From assembly GCA_025455985.1 (NCBI GenBank), contig JALOLM010000165.1:1-5617 (forward strand): 5,617 nt of DNA, read 5' to 3'. The notes under the pieces were generated by a model that saw nothing but the letters and a program-made list of their open reading frames with translations, was not told where the DNA came from and made no database searches. The position numbers and the translations under genes were made by a program. Source of the DNA: Candidatus Nanopelagicales bacterium. GTDB lineage: Bacteria > Actinomycetota > Actinomycetes > S36-B12 > UBA10799. Positions 1 through 5,617 of the stretch are shown piece by piece. The first letter of the stretch is position 1; the number at the start of each line of letters is the position of its first letter.

Positions 1-342
1 GAAGCCCTCCAGGCTCTTCAGCAGCCCGGCCTTGCTCACGCCTTCGAACGGCAGCCCGAAGGAGGAGGCGACCAGGCGCAGGAGGTCGTCCTCCTGGATC
101 TGGGTCGACACGATCTGGGCGGCCACCACCCGCTCCTGTTGGATCGAGCGGAACAGCGCCTGGGCCAGCGTGGTCTTGCCGGTGCCGACGTCGCCGGTGA
201 TGACCACAAAGCCCTCGCCCTGGCGCACGCCGTAGAGCAGGTAGGCGAGCGCGCGCTTGTGGCTCGCGCTTTTGAAGAAGAAGCGCGGGTCCGGACTTAA
301 CTGGAAGGGCCGCGCGCGGAGCTTGTAGAAGGTGTCGTACAT
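1..342 (-). CDS. XrtA/PEP-CTERM locus ATPase, ExeA-like (N-terminal part, runs off left edge)
   Basis: The first 114 codons of a P-loop ATPase are present; the rest lies beyond position 1. The protein opens MYDTFYKLRARPFQLSPDPR, the usual start of the ExeA/GspA-like AAA ATPases found in exosortase A exopolysaccharide loci. A Walker A motif, GDVGTGKTT, lies at residues 50-58 (K56, T57). The following stretch (VVAAQIVSTQIQEDDLLRL, residues 72-90) fits the family, whose members have a conserved motif after the first beta-alpha unit. Walker B and sensor motifs are not in the window. The ATG at 342 is chosen because it gives the conserved N-terminus; the Shine-Dalgarno before it is weak. The family is thought to energise or organise envelope secretion, but its precise role is not established. 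The gene is separated from the barrel gene by 259 bp and may have its own promoter or be read through. Confidence 0.93.
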   Translation of the reverse strand, partial: MYDTFYKLRARPFQLSPDPRFFFKSASHKRALAYLLYGVRQGEGFVVITGDVGTGKTTLAQALFRSIQQERVVAAQIVSTQIQEDDLLRLVASSFGLPFEGVSKAGLLKSLEGF

Positions 343-477
343 GGTGAGCACCCGTGCGTTGAGGCCAGCGAGGCTATGCTAGCCGATAATCGGTTGTGGC
401 CCCAGGCCGCGGTTGCCAGATCCATGGAAAACAGAGACATGGACCGCAGTCGCCGCCGGAGATAGCGGGGCTGCGGA

Positions 478-531
478 GCCTCCCTGTCGCTCATGAGCGC
501 GCACCGCACGCCCTGGGCATATGAGGGAGGC
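478..531. promoter_or_regulatory. Cluster of perfect palindromes upstream of the ATPase gene
   Basis: Perfect 8-bp inverted repeat arms GCCTCCCT (478-485) and AGGGAGGC (524-531) enclose a perfect 12-bp palindrome CGCTCATGAGCG (488-499) and a small GCCC-T-GGGC palindrome (510-518). Closer to the gene there are two further elements: TCCATG (421-426) paired with CATGGA (438-443), and CCGATAATCGG (383-393). No good -35/-10 pair was found on the minus strand in 343-601. The elements could be operators or leader RNA structure for the ATPase gene; the function is inferred and weakly supported. Confidence 0.3.
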
Positions 532-542
532 CTTCATGGCAA

Positions 543-567
543 GGTGGACGGGCTTCGCTCATCCACC
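543..567. repeat. REP-like hairpin downstream of the barrel gene
   Basis: An imperfect palindrome has outer arms GGTGGA (543-548) and TCCACC (562-567). One C/A mismatch follows, then GGGC (550-553) pairs with GCTC (557-560) through one G-T pair across the loop TTC. With its flank it reads on the minus strand as CGTAGGGTGGATGAGCGAAG and onward, which resembles dispersed intergenic palindromes of the GTAGGGTGGAT-AGCGAAGC type common in proteobacterial genomes (from memory, not searched). It begins 35 bp after the barrel gene's stop codon. There is no T-run after it, so it is not a canonical intrinsic terminator; it may protect the 3' end of the mRNA or attenuate readthrough. Confidence 0.55.
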
Positions 568-601
568 CTACGGATGGGGTTATGGGTGTTGCAGGATCTC
601 G

Positions 602-2122
602 CTAGAACGTTACGGTGAGATACGCGCCAATCCGGTTCTCCCGGTAGCGGTTCTCCCGATCGTCCGAATTCTGCTGCAAGTGGCCGACGTTGACAGAGCC
701 CGAAAGGTGGTCCGAAAGGCGGTGGCGCAGGGTAAGCCATGCATCCCAGAAGTGGTAGTTGGCGTCGTCGTCGGCATCGAAGGTGCTCCGCTGCCAGTTA
801 CCGTAGAGCGTCGCGCTGGTGTCGGACGTCAGCTGGTGCGTGAAGGAGAGCCGCGTCCCGTAGTCGGTCTGGTTCTGGTCGGAATTCGCCTGATAGTCCC
901 ACTCCTGCTGGTACAGGGACCAAGCCACGGTCGACCGGCGCAGGTTGAGCGCCACCGTACCGCGCAGATTCTTGCGTACCACGACATCGTTGGTGAGGCT
1001 TGGCGTGTCAATCGCGACCAGGAACACCTCGCCCGTCAGCGGATCGACAATCGGCTCGCCGAAGGGGTCCACCAGCGGCACCAACTGTTGATCCAGTATC
1101 ACATTGCGGCTCGTGGTCACCTTCTCGTCGTATCTCAGCGTCCAGGTCGTGCGGCGGGTGCGGTTACGCAGGTCTAGGTTCCAGGAGTGGCCCCAGTAGT
1201 TATCCCCGTATCCTGCGCCGAGGGACGTCCGCGGCGTGGGGGTCCAGGTTCCTCCTACCCGCCAAGACGGACCACTGCGGTCCTGTCCCCCGCTGTTGTA
1301 GTCGTTGTCGTCGTAGCCAACGCTTCCGTTGATGGCAAACAGCCGATTGATCGGGTAAGTGGCCGAGAGATCGTAGCTCTCGATCCGCTGGTCGCCGCGC
1401 CCGCCACCGAGACCGTCGTCCGTGTAGTCGATGTCCTGGCGGCTGTAGGCGAACTGCCACGGCAATCGCGCGAACTCCGATCCGCTGTCGAAGCGGACGT
1501 CATAGCGACTGGAGGAGCTGTCACTGGCTTGGCGGCTGTACGCCAGGTTGTCGGTTGTGTAACGCAGCAGGAGGTCGCCGTAGGTCGAGAGATGCTGGCG
1601 CCAGTAAGGACTGACGCTGAAGGAGTAGTACTGGGAGGTGTTCCGGCTCGCACCCAGGTCGTTGGTCGTGATCGGCCGGTTGCTCAGCGTATTCGCCGTG
1701 CCTGCGTTTGCACGAGCGTCGACGAACAGATTGTCTTTCAGGAGCTCGGCGGAGCCGATGGCCTGGAGTCGGTGGCGGATGTCGTTCGCGTCCGGCACAC
1801 CCTCGTCGTTGGACAGGCGCGGAACGATCGGGGCGTACTGTAAGTCGAGCGTGATCCGCCCGGCGCCGCCCCCGCTGATGGAGAATCTCGGCTGGATCGC
1901 GGCGATGAAGGAGCCTTTCTCGTCGCCCGGGGGAGCCTGGTCGACGTTATCGGTGTAGATCGCGAGCGCGCTGATCCCGGGCGTGACGCGCCAGTCCAGA
2001 TCGGCCGCCGCAGCGGCCGTCGTCAATGCCGCTAGCAATACGAGGGCGACACCCGCCGCTGCACGCAGAGCCGGGCCGGCCTCTCCGAGCCTATGGCTGG
2101 GCGCCGGTTGCCTGCTGGCCAT
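602..2122 (-). CDS. PEP-CTERM system-associated outer-membrane beta-barrel protein
   Basis: This 506-residue protein fits the outer-membrane barrel family that accompanies XrtA exopolysaccharide loci (TIGR03016-type, from memory). A signal peptide spans about residues 1-40, with a hydrophobic core AAAGVALVLLAAL at 21-33 and likely cleavage in the Ala run before DLDW at 41-44. The mature part is all beta in character: alternating aromatic/hydrophobic and polar residues, many Tyr/Trp, Asp/Ser/Gly/Asn-rich turns, and the C-terminus YLTVTF ending in Phe, the usual BAM recognition signal. A longer acidic/Pro loop lies around 342-378 (DQQLVPLVDPFGEPIVDP at 344-361). The ATG at 2122 is preferred over the one at 2143: it has AAGGG 8 bases upstream and gives a cleaner signal peptide. 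The gene overlaps the end of the kinase gene by 32 bp, so translation is probably coupled. Its biochemical role is unknown; an outer-membrane glycan pore is one possibility. Confidence 0.9.
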   Translation of the reverse strand: MASRQPAPSHRLGEAGPALRAAAGVALVLLAALTTAAAAADLDWRVTPGISALAIYTDNVDQAPPGDEKGSFIAAIQPRFSISGGGAGRITLDLQYAPIVPRLSNDEGVPDANDIRHRLQAIGSAELLKDNLFVDARANAGTANTLSNRPITTNDLGASRNTSQYYSFSVSPYWRQHLSTYGDLLLRYTTDNLAYSRQASDSSSSRYDVRFDSGSEFARLPWQFAYSRQDIDYTDDGLGGGRGDQRIESYDLSATYPINRLFAINGSVGYDDNDYNSGGQDRSGPSWRVGGTWTPTPRTSLGAGYGDNYWGHSWNLDLRNRTRRTTWTLRYDEKVTTSRNVILDQQLVPLVDPFGEPIVDPLTGEVFLVAIDTPSLTNDVVVRKNLRGTVALNLRRSTVAWSLYQQEWDYQANSDQNQTDYGTRLSFTHQLTSDTSATLYGNWQRSTFDADDDANYHFWDAWLTLRHRLSDHLSGSVNVGHLQQNSDDRENRYRENRIGAYLTVTF

Positions 2123-3119
2123 AGCCGTAGCCCTTGTAACCATAGCCGTAGCCGTACCGGTAGTCGTAGTTGCCGATCAGGCGCTGGCGGGACTTGTTGA
2201 GGATGAGACCCGCCACATGACAGCCGTGGATCAGGCGCAGCGCCTCCTTAACCGCGCTACGGGGCGTGCGCTCGGCCTCGACCACCAGCACCACTTGCCC
2301 CATCAAGCGAGCGAGGACGCTTGCCCCAGAGGCCGCCAGCAGCGGCGGCGAGTCGAACAGCACGATGCGATCGGCGTAGCGCCGGGACAGCTCGTCGGCC
2401 ACGGCGCGCATAGCGTCGCTGGCGAGGAGCTCGGTGGCGTTCGGGTAGGCCTGACCGGCAGGCAGCACGGTGAGCTTGGGCACATCGGTCCGGAGCATCA
2501 CGTCGGCCAGGTTGGCCACGCGACCGGCAAGCACGTCGGTCAGCCCCTGTGTCGCGTCGATCCGCAGGCGCTGGGACACCCCGTTCCGGAACACGTCGCC
2601 GTCGACCAGCAGCACCGTGCGGTCGAGCTCCATCGCCATGCTCATGGCCAGGCTGACCGAGAGAAAGGTCTTACCCTCCCCCGGCACCGAGCTGGTGACC
2701 ATGACCAGGTTCCGCCGGTCGCCGACCATCGCCTCGCCACCGAAGGCAGCGTGCAGCAGCGGGCGCTTGATGAGCCGGCATTCCTCGGCGATCTGGCTTT
2801 CGGAGTCGCCCGGCGTGAGCACCCCCGCGGCCTTGAGCCCCTCGAGATCGACCGTGACGTCGCGCGAGCGCCGCCCGTCGGAGTAGCCCCCGCCCGCGTC
2901 GCGAACCGGCTCGTCCTCCAGACTGGCGAGCATCTCGTCGGCCACCCGCTCCGCGACGACCGCGGCAGGCACGCTGGCCGGCGCGTCGTCCTGGGAACGG
3001 GAGGGCGACGCATCGGCGCGTGGCGCCGCGCGTATCACCTCGGCCGGGCGGTCCACGCGGCGCGGGTGGCCCTCGTCCGGGCGGTCGAGCCGGTCGACTG
3101 CCTTCTCGATGATGCTCAT
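2091..3119 (-). CDS. XrtA-associated BY-type tyrosine autokinase
   Basis: This 342-residue cytoplasmic P-loop kinase is the separate catalytic partner of the chain-length protein encoded just upstream; together they correspond to the two halves of Wzc. It starts MSIIEKAVDRLD, typical of the PEP-CTERM locus autokinases. A Pro/Arg/Asp-rich, probably disordered linker covers about 14-80. The Walker A motif is SSVPGEGKT at 143-151 (K150), Walker A' is VLLVDGDV at 169-176 (D173, D175), and Walker B is IVLFDSPP at 252-259 (D256). The segment EECRLIKRPLL (112-122) precedes the nucleotide fold, as in relatives. The C-terminus is a Tyr cluster with Tyr at 318, 320, 322, 324, 326, 328, 331 and 333, the expected autophosphorylation sites, alternating mainly with Gly. 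The ATG overlaps the TGA of the chain-length gene (3116-3119), so translation is coupled. Phosphorylation cycling of such tails is known to control polymer length and export. Confidence 0.97.
   Translation of the reverse strand: MSIIEKAVDRLDRPDEGHPRRVDRPAEVIRAAPRADASPSRSQDDAPASVPAAVVAERVADEMLASLEDEPVRDAGGGYSDGRRSRDVTVDLEGLKAAGVLTPGDSESQIAEECRLIKRPLLHAAFGGEAMVGDRRNLVMVTSSVPGEGKTFLSVSLAMSMAMELDRTVLLVDGDVFRNGVSQRLRIDATQGLTDVLAGRVANLADVMLRTDVPKLTVLPAGQAYPNATELLASDAMRAVADELSRRYADRIVLFDSPPLLAASGASVLARLMGQVVLVVEAERTPRSAVKEALRLIHGCHVAGLILNKSRQRLIGNYDYRYGYGYGYKGYGYGQQATGAQP
2119..2153 (-). repeat. 21-bp-period direct repeat in kinase tail / barrel start
   Basis: The 14-base string CCATAGCCGTAGCC occurs exactly at 2119-2132 and again at 2140-2153, a period of 21 bp (seven codons). 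On the minus strand it encodes part of the Tyr/Gly tail of the kinase. In the overlapping frame each copy carries an ATG (2122 and 2143) in frame with the barrel gene, which explains the two candidate starts. Confidence 0.85.
2131..2135 (-). promoter_or_regulatory. Ribosome binding site AAGGG that decides the barrel start
   Basis: On the minus strand AAGGG lies 8 bases before the ATG at 2122 and is formed by the Lys-Gly codons of the kinase tail. The alternative ATG at 2143 has no comparable purine-rich site, so 2122 is taken as the start. Confidence 0.6.
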
Positions 3120-4708
3120 ATCAGCTGCGCTCCCAGGTCCCGTAGCTTGCCGACCGCAACCATGAGCTGGGGCTCGAGCAAAACCGTGGCTCCGAAACCA
3201 ACCACAAGTGCGGTGCAGCCGGCCGCGAACAGGCCAATCCGCATCCGGTGCTCACGAAGCTGGCCGGCGGACAAGACGCGCGATACGGCGCCGAGGACCG
3301 GGAACTCGGTGAAACTGCGCATCTCGTCCCGAGAGTACACCGCCGGTCGGATGACGCCGAAGAGCCAGGCTACCCCGGCGCCCGCTGCGAAGGCGAACGC
3401 CAGTACGCCGGCGTTCATCGGAACCCGCTGCGGACTCGCCGGAGCGGTTGGCAGGCGAGGCGGCTCGATGATCCGGATCTTCATCATGTCGCTGGTCTTG
3501 TTGGCCTCCTCGGAGAGGTTCAGCTGCTCACGCCGCTTGACCAGCTCGTCGTAGTTGCGCTTCTGGAGGCCGTAGTCCCGGTCCAGACGGCCCATCTCCG
3601 TCTCGACCTGCAGCGAGGCATTGAGCAGTTTTCCGAACTCGTCCTCCCGCCGCTTGAACTCCTGGACCCGGGCCTCGAGCGCGGAGACCTCTGCCTCGGC
3701 CGCGCCCAGCGCCATCTGCGTCTGCTGGAACAGCGGGTTCTCGACCCGCTCGCGCGAGCTGCCGGAAGCGGCTGCCCCACTCCTCGCCGACGCCACCTCA
3801 CGGTCGCGCTGGGTCTTGAGGTCAGTCAGCATGGAGCGGGACGCCACCACGTCCGGGTGCTGGTTCGTGTACCGGAGCAACATCTGATCCAATGACTCCT
3901 CGAGCTTCGCGATGCGGCCGTCAAGGGGGTGCGGCAGTCTGGTCTCGTAGGTCGTGGCCTCCGGTCCGGTCAGCCACTGGTCCACGTCCTCCATCTGGTC
4001 CCGGAGCTGGTCGCGGCGCTTCTCGGCCTCGGTCAAGCGCAGAAGCGCCTCCGCCAGCTGCCCGCGCTGGGATTGCAGGCGCTCGAAGTAGCCGCCCTGG
4101 CCGGGCAGCATCCCCATGTTCTCCTGCTTAAAACGTTGGCGGCGCTCCTCCGAGTCGATCAGACGTTGCTCGTACTCCTTGATCTGCTGCTCCAGGAAGT
4201 TGCGCGTGGCGGTCGTGTCCTTGCGGCTCTCGCCGAGGGAGCGCTCCACCAGCATGTTCATCACGGTCTCAACCACGCGCAGCGAGAGCTGGGGATTCTC
4301 GTTTGTATAGCTGATGCTGAACACGCTGTCGCCGCGCGCCTGGGATACCCGTATACCCCGGGACAGGTCTGTGACCACCGCGTCGAATTCCTTGGGGTCC
4401 TTGGCTCGCAGGTCCATGTCCGTGTTGCGGGCGATGGTCTCCAGGTTGGGCCGCGTGAGGAGCGTACGGCGGACCAGGGCGAGGGCCTGGACCTGGGAGT
4501 TGTCCCCCAGCGTAAGCCCGCGTAGCGCGGGCCGCAGTAGCGAGGAGGTGTCGGCGTAAATCTTGGTCTCCGCCCGGTACACGTTCGGCAGGAGCATGAC
4601 GACGCTCCAGCCGACGGCAGCGATAAGGGCGGCCACGGCGAAGCCGACCCAGCGGTAACGCCAGGCCATGCGAAGGTGGGTTTCCAGCTGTGCGAGGAGC
4701 TCGTGCAT
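3116..4708 (-). CDS. XrtA-associated polysaccharide chain-length determinant (Wzz/GNVR family)
   Basis: This 530-residue inner-membrane polysaccharide co-polymerase sets the length of the exopolysaccharide and passes it to the export protein. The N-terminus MHELLAQLETHLRMAWRYRW matches the PEP-CTERM locus subfamily. TM1 is about 21-41, followed by a Wzz domain with YADTSSLLRPALRGL (51-65). The periplasmic part is largely coiled coil, with helices around 163-243, 264-305 and 328-400. A GNVR-type segment (MGRLDRDYGLQKRNYDELVK, 372-391) leads to the Pro-rich stretch 416-430 before TM2 (about 433-452). A third hydrophobic segment lies at 491-511. No kinase domain is fused; the kinase is the next gene. 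The gene follows the export gene after 29 bp and overlaps the kinase gene by 4 bp. The start has only a weak Shine-Dalgarno, so coupling from the export gene is likely. Confidence 0.97.
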   Translation of the reverse strand: MHELLAQLETHLRMAWRYRWVGFAVAALIAAVGWSVVMLLPNVYRAETKIYADTSSLLRPALRGLTLGDNSQVQALALVRRTLLTRPNLETIARNTDMDLRAKDPKEFDAVVTDLSRGIRVSQARGDSVFSISYTNENPQLSLRVVETVMNMLVERSLGESRKDTTATRNFLEQQIKEYEQRLIDSEERRQRFKQENMGMLPGQGGYFERLQSQRGQLAEALLRLTEAEKRRDQLRDQMEDVDQWLTGPEATTYETRLPHPLDGRIAKLEESLDQMLLRYTNQHPDVVASRSMLTDLKTQRDREVASARSGAAASGSSRERVENPLFQQTQMALGAAEAEVSALEARVQEFKRREDEFGKLLNASLQVETEMGRLDRDYGLQKRNYDELVKRREQLNLSEEANKTSDMMKIRIIEPPRLPTAPASPQRVPMNAGVLAFAFAAGAGVAWLFGVIRPAVYSRDEMRSFTEFPVLGAVSRVLSAGQLREHRMRIGLFAAGCTALVVGFGATVLLEPQLMVAVGKLRDLGAQLI

Positions 4709-4737
4709 CGGCTACCGGCCTGCGCCCGTCAGGACGC

Positions 4738-5367
4738 TCAGAACCAGGACTCGGGGATGATCAGAATGTCGCCGGGACGCATGGGGACGTTGGCGGAGAT
4801 GTCGGCGTCGCGGATCAGGTCATCCAGGCGGACGGTGGTCTGCATCACCTTGCCGTCGATGGCGCGGACCAGAACGGCCCGGTTCCCGGCGGCGAAGTCG
4901 CTGATGCCGCCGACCGCGATCATGAGGTCCAGCAACGTCATGCCGAAGCGGTAGGAGAGCGCCTGGGGGTTCGTCGCCTCGCCGAGGACCCGGATCTGCT
5001 GGTCGTAGGGCCCGGCCCCACCGCCCATCATGACCGTCACCAGCGGCTCCTTGATGTACTGAGAGAGGATCTGCTCCATCTCCCGCGCGAGCTGGGTCGG
5101 GGTCTTTCCGGTGGCGATCACGTCCTCGACCAGGGGGGTCGTGATCCGGCCGTCGGGCCGCACGCTCACGGTCTGAGAGACCTCGGGGTTGCGCCAGACG
5201 AAGATGTTGACACTGTCCCCCGCCCCGACGACGTATTCCCAGGTCGTGGGGTCGAACTCCAAAAACGCCGGATCCACCGGCGCCGGCGCCTGACACCCCG
5301 CGAGCCCCAGCGCCGCCACCGCCGCGAGGCCCCTCGCCACAAACCGGAAAGCGCTATCACCCTTCAT
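4738..5367 (-). CDS. XrtA-associated polysaccharide export lipoprotein (short OPX/Wza family)
   Basis: This 209-residue lipoprotein is part of the periplasmic/outer-membrane conduit for exopolysaccharide. It has a lipoprotein signal peptide with lipobox LAGC and Cys25 as the lipidated residue. The Poly_export domain covers about 42-113, beginning WEYVVGAGDSVNIFVWRNP (43-61), with SVRPDGRITTPLV at 68-80. A SLBB-type domain begins near residue 124 (VLGEATNPQALSYR) and the protein ends PGDILIIPESWF, as in the PEP-CTERM export subfamily. It stops there and lacks the extra domains and C-terminal membrane helix of E. coli Wza (about 380 residues), so it probably does not make the outer-membrane pore itself. 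The frame stays open upstream to an ATG at 5469, but that extension lies in the intergenic repeat. The ATG at 5367 has AGGGAG 7 bases upstream and gives the signal peptide. It is the first gene of the operon. Confidence 0.97.
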   Translation of the reverse strand: MKGDSAFRFVARGLAAVAALGLAGCQAPAPVDPAFLEFDPTTWEYVVGAGDSVNIFVWRNPEVSQTVSVRPDGRITTPLVEDVIATGKTPTQLAREMEQILSQYIKEPLVTVMMGGGAGPYDQQIRVLGEATNPQALSYRFGMTLLDLMIAVGGISDFAAGNRAVLVRAIDGKVMQTTVRLDDLIRDADISANVPMRPGDILIIPESWF

Positions 5368-5374
5368 TCTGGCT

Positions 5375-5380
5375 CTCCCT
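5375..5380 (-). promoter_or_regulatory. Ribosome binding site AGGGAG of the export gene
   Basis: AGGGAG on the minus strand lies 7 bases before the ATG at 5367. It is the strongest Shine-Dalgarno in the window and fixes the start of the first operon gene in preference to the ATG at 5469. Confidence 0.8.
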
Positions 5381-5389
5381 CTGTCTCGC

Positions 5390-5404
5390 GGGTCCCCGGA
5401 ACCC
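5390..5404. promoter_or_regulatory. 15-bp near-palindrome in the leader of the export gene
   Basis: GGGTCCCCGGAACCC is a palindrome with one mismatched pair. It lies 23 bp upstream of the export gene's start codon and just downstream of the weak promoter candidate, where an operator or leader hairpin could act. No known regulator motif was recognised. Confidence 0.25.
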
Positions 5405-5411
5405 GTCGCCA

Positions 5412-5438
5412 ATCCTAACGCTGGATACTGAACGGCAA
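5412..5438 (-). promoter_or_regulatory. Weak sigma-70-like promoter candidate for the export operon
   Basis: On the minus strand TTGCCG (5438-5433, 4 of 6 to TTGACA) and TAGGAT (5417-5412, 4 of 6 to TATAAT) are separated by 15 bp, which is shorter than ideal. The -10-like hexamer ends about 45 bp before the start codon. This is the best sigma-70 pair seen between the inverted repeat and the gene, but the match is poor. Confidence 0.22.
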
Positions 5439-5443
5439 GTTGA

Positions 5444-5533
5444 TGAACCACTAAGGACACGAAGGACACTAAGTGTCTAATTAAAAAGATCTAAATATCT
5501 TCACTTCGTGTTCTTTGTGTCCTTAGTGGTTCA
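5444..5533. repeat. Long inverted repeat of 9-bp units around an AT-rich core
   Basis: Two 32-bp arms (5444-5475 and 5502-5533) are inverted copies matching at 29 of 32 positions. Each arm is TGAAC followed by three 9-bp units of the form CACnAAGGA: CACTAAGGA, CACGAAGGA, CACTAAGTG in the left arm, and CACTAAGGA, CACAAAGAA, CACGAAGTG in the right arm read on the minus strand. The 26-bp core (5476-5501) has 22 A/T bases and holds a small AAGAT/ATCTT stem (5486-5490 and 5497-5501). A seventh unit, CACGAAGGA, stands alone at 5545-5537 on the minus strand, just after the regulator gene. It looks like a dispersed intergenic repeat. Transcripts from either strand could fold into a long hairpin, which may insulate the regulator gene from the export operon. 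No transposase is present. Confidence 0.85.
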
Positions 5534-5555
5534 ATGTCCTTCGTGGCGCTTCCCC

Positions 5556-5617
5556 CTACCGCAGGTCGTACTTCCGGACCAGGTCATACAGGGTCGGCCG
5601 ACTGACGCCAAGTATAT
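5556..5617 (-). CDS. prsR: PEP-CTERM-box response regulator PrsR, C-terminal end (partial)
   Basis: Only the last 19 complete codons and the TAG stop (5558-5556) are in the window; the rest lies beyond 5617. The residues read ILGVSRPTLYDLVRKYDLR, the second half of a Fis-type helix-turn-helix with recognition helix SRPTLYDLVRKY. This ending is characteristic of NtrC-family regulators, and the PEP-CTERM-box regulator PrsR has this form. Together with its position beside an XrtA exopolysaccharide operon, that makes PrsR the best assignment. In characterised systems the PrsK/PrsR pair controls PEP-CTERM and exopolysaccharide genes with sigma-54. Another NtrC-type regulator cannot be excluded from so short a piece. 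Confidence 0.8.
   Translation of the reverse strand, partial: ILGVSRPTLYDLVRKYDLR

Noticed and set aside
297..509. Minus-strand 70-codon open frame in the gap upstream of the ATPase gene
   Set aside because: It overlaps the ATPase start in another frame, has a composition like random high-GC translation, and no convincing ribosome binding site.
521..1843. Two plus-strand open frames of 218 codons each (521-1177 and 1187-1843)
   Set aside because: Both are antisense to the beta-barrel gene and show Val/Arg-rich low-complexity translations with no domain.
1983..3554. Plus-strand open frame of 523 codons
   Set aside because: It is antisense across the end of the barrel gene, the whole kinase gene and part of the chain-length gene, all with clear family motifs. 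Its translation is Ala/Arg/His-rich without recognisable domains, a usual shadow in high-GC DNA.
5396..5412. Sigma-54-like promoter on the minus strand (TTGGC followed by TTCCG)
   Set aside because: A sigma-54 promoter is expected in a PrsR-controlled locus and the -24-like part matches, but the -12 GC is absent at the required spacing, so it is not called.
3929..5418. Plus-strand open frames of 198 and 242 codons (3929-4525 and 4690-5418)
   Set aside because: They are antisense to the chain-length and export genes, which have clear motifs; no plausible product.
5368..5469. N-terminal extension of the export protein to an ATG at 5469
   Set aside because: The extra 34 residues are encoded by the inverted repeat and leader, and would bury the lipoprotein signal peptide; the ATG at 5367 has a strong Shine-Dalgarno.
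5476..5501. Intrinsic terminator for prsR in the repeat core (AAGAT/ATCTT stem followed by TTTTT on the minus strand)
   Set aside because: The stem is five almost pure A-T pairs, too weak for a canonical terminator; the longer outer arms would compete for folding.

Overview
The window is a high-GC bacterial segment whose five main genes all read on the minus strand, from right to left. They form the front part of an exopolysaccharide gene cluster of the kind that accompanies exosortase A (XrtA/EpsH) and PEP-CTERM proteins in Gram-negative bacteria. Gene content and order fit a proteobacterium, probably gamma or beta. The lipoprotein signal and the outer-membrane beta-barrel require a diderm cell. 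The lineage is inference; no marker gene is present.

Layout in transcription order (right to left). At 5617-5556 is the last part of a Fis-type helix-turn-helix, most likely the C-terminus of the PEP-CTERM response regulator PrsR. At 5555-5368 is an intergenic region with a long imperfect inverted repeat built of 9-bp units around an AT-rich core, then a weak promoter candidate and a strong Shine-Dalgarno. Next come an OPX/Wza-type polysaccharide export lipoprotein (5367-4738), a Wzz/GNVR chain-length determinant (4708-3116) and a BY-type tyrosine autokinase (3119-2091). These are followed by a PEP-CTERM-associated outer-membrane beta-barrel (2122-602), a 259-bp gap with a REP-like hairpin and several palindromes (601-343), and the N-terminal 114 codons of an ExeA-like ATPase of the XrtA locus (342-1), which runs off the left edge.

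How they work together: the chain-length protein and kinase form the split inner-membrane co-polymerase/kinase pair (as Wzc does in one chain). The export lipoprotein forms the periplasmic/outer-membrane conduit. The barrel gene overlaps the kinase gene and is a candidate for the outer-membrane pore, because the export protein is too short to carry the C-terminal membrane helix of E. coli Wza. The exosortase itself and the glycosyltransferases are not in the window and would be expected to the left.

The most interesting points are the short OPX protein plus barrel pairing, the Tyr/Gly repeat tail of the kinase whose DNA repeat also carries the start and ribosome binding site of the barrel gene, and the 9-bp-unit inverted repeat in front of the operon. 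I found no RNA gene, CRISPR array, insertion sequence or transposase. The many long plus-strand open frames are antisense shadows of the real genes.
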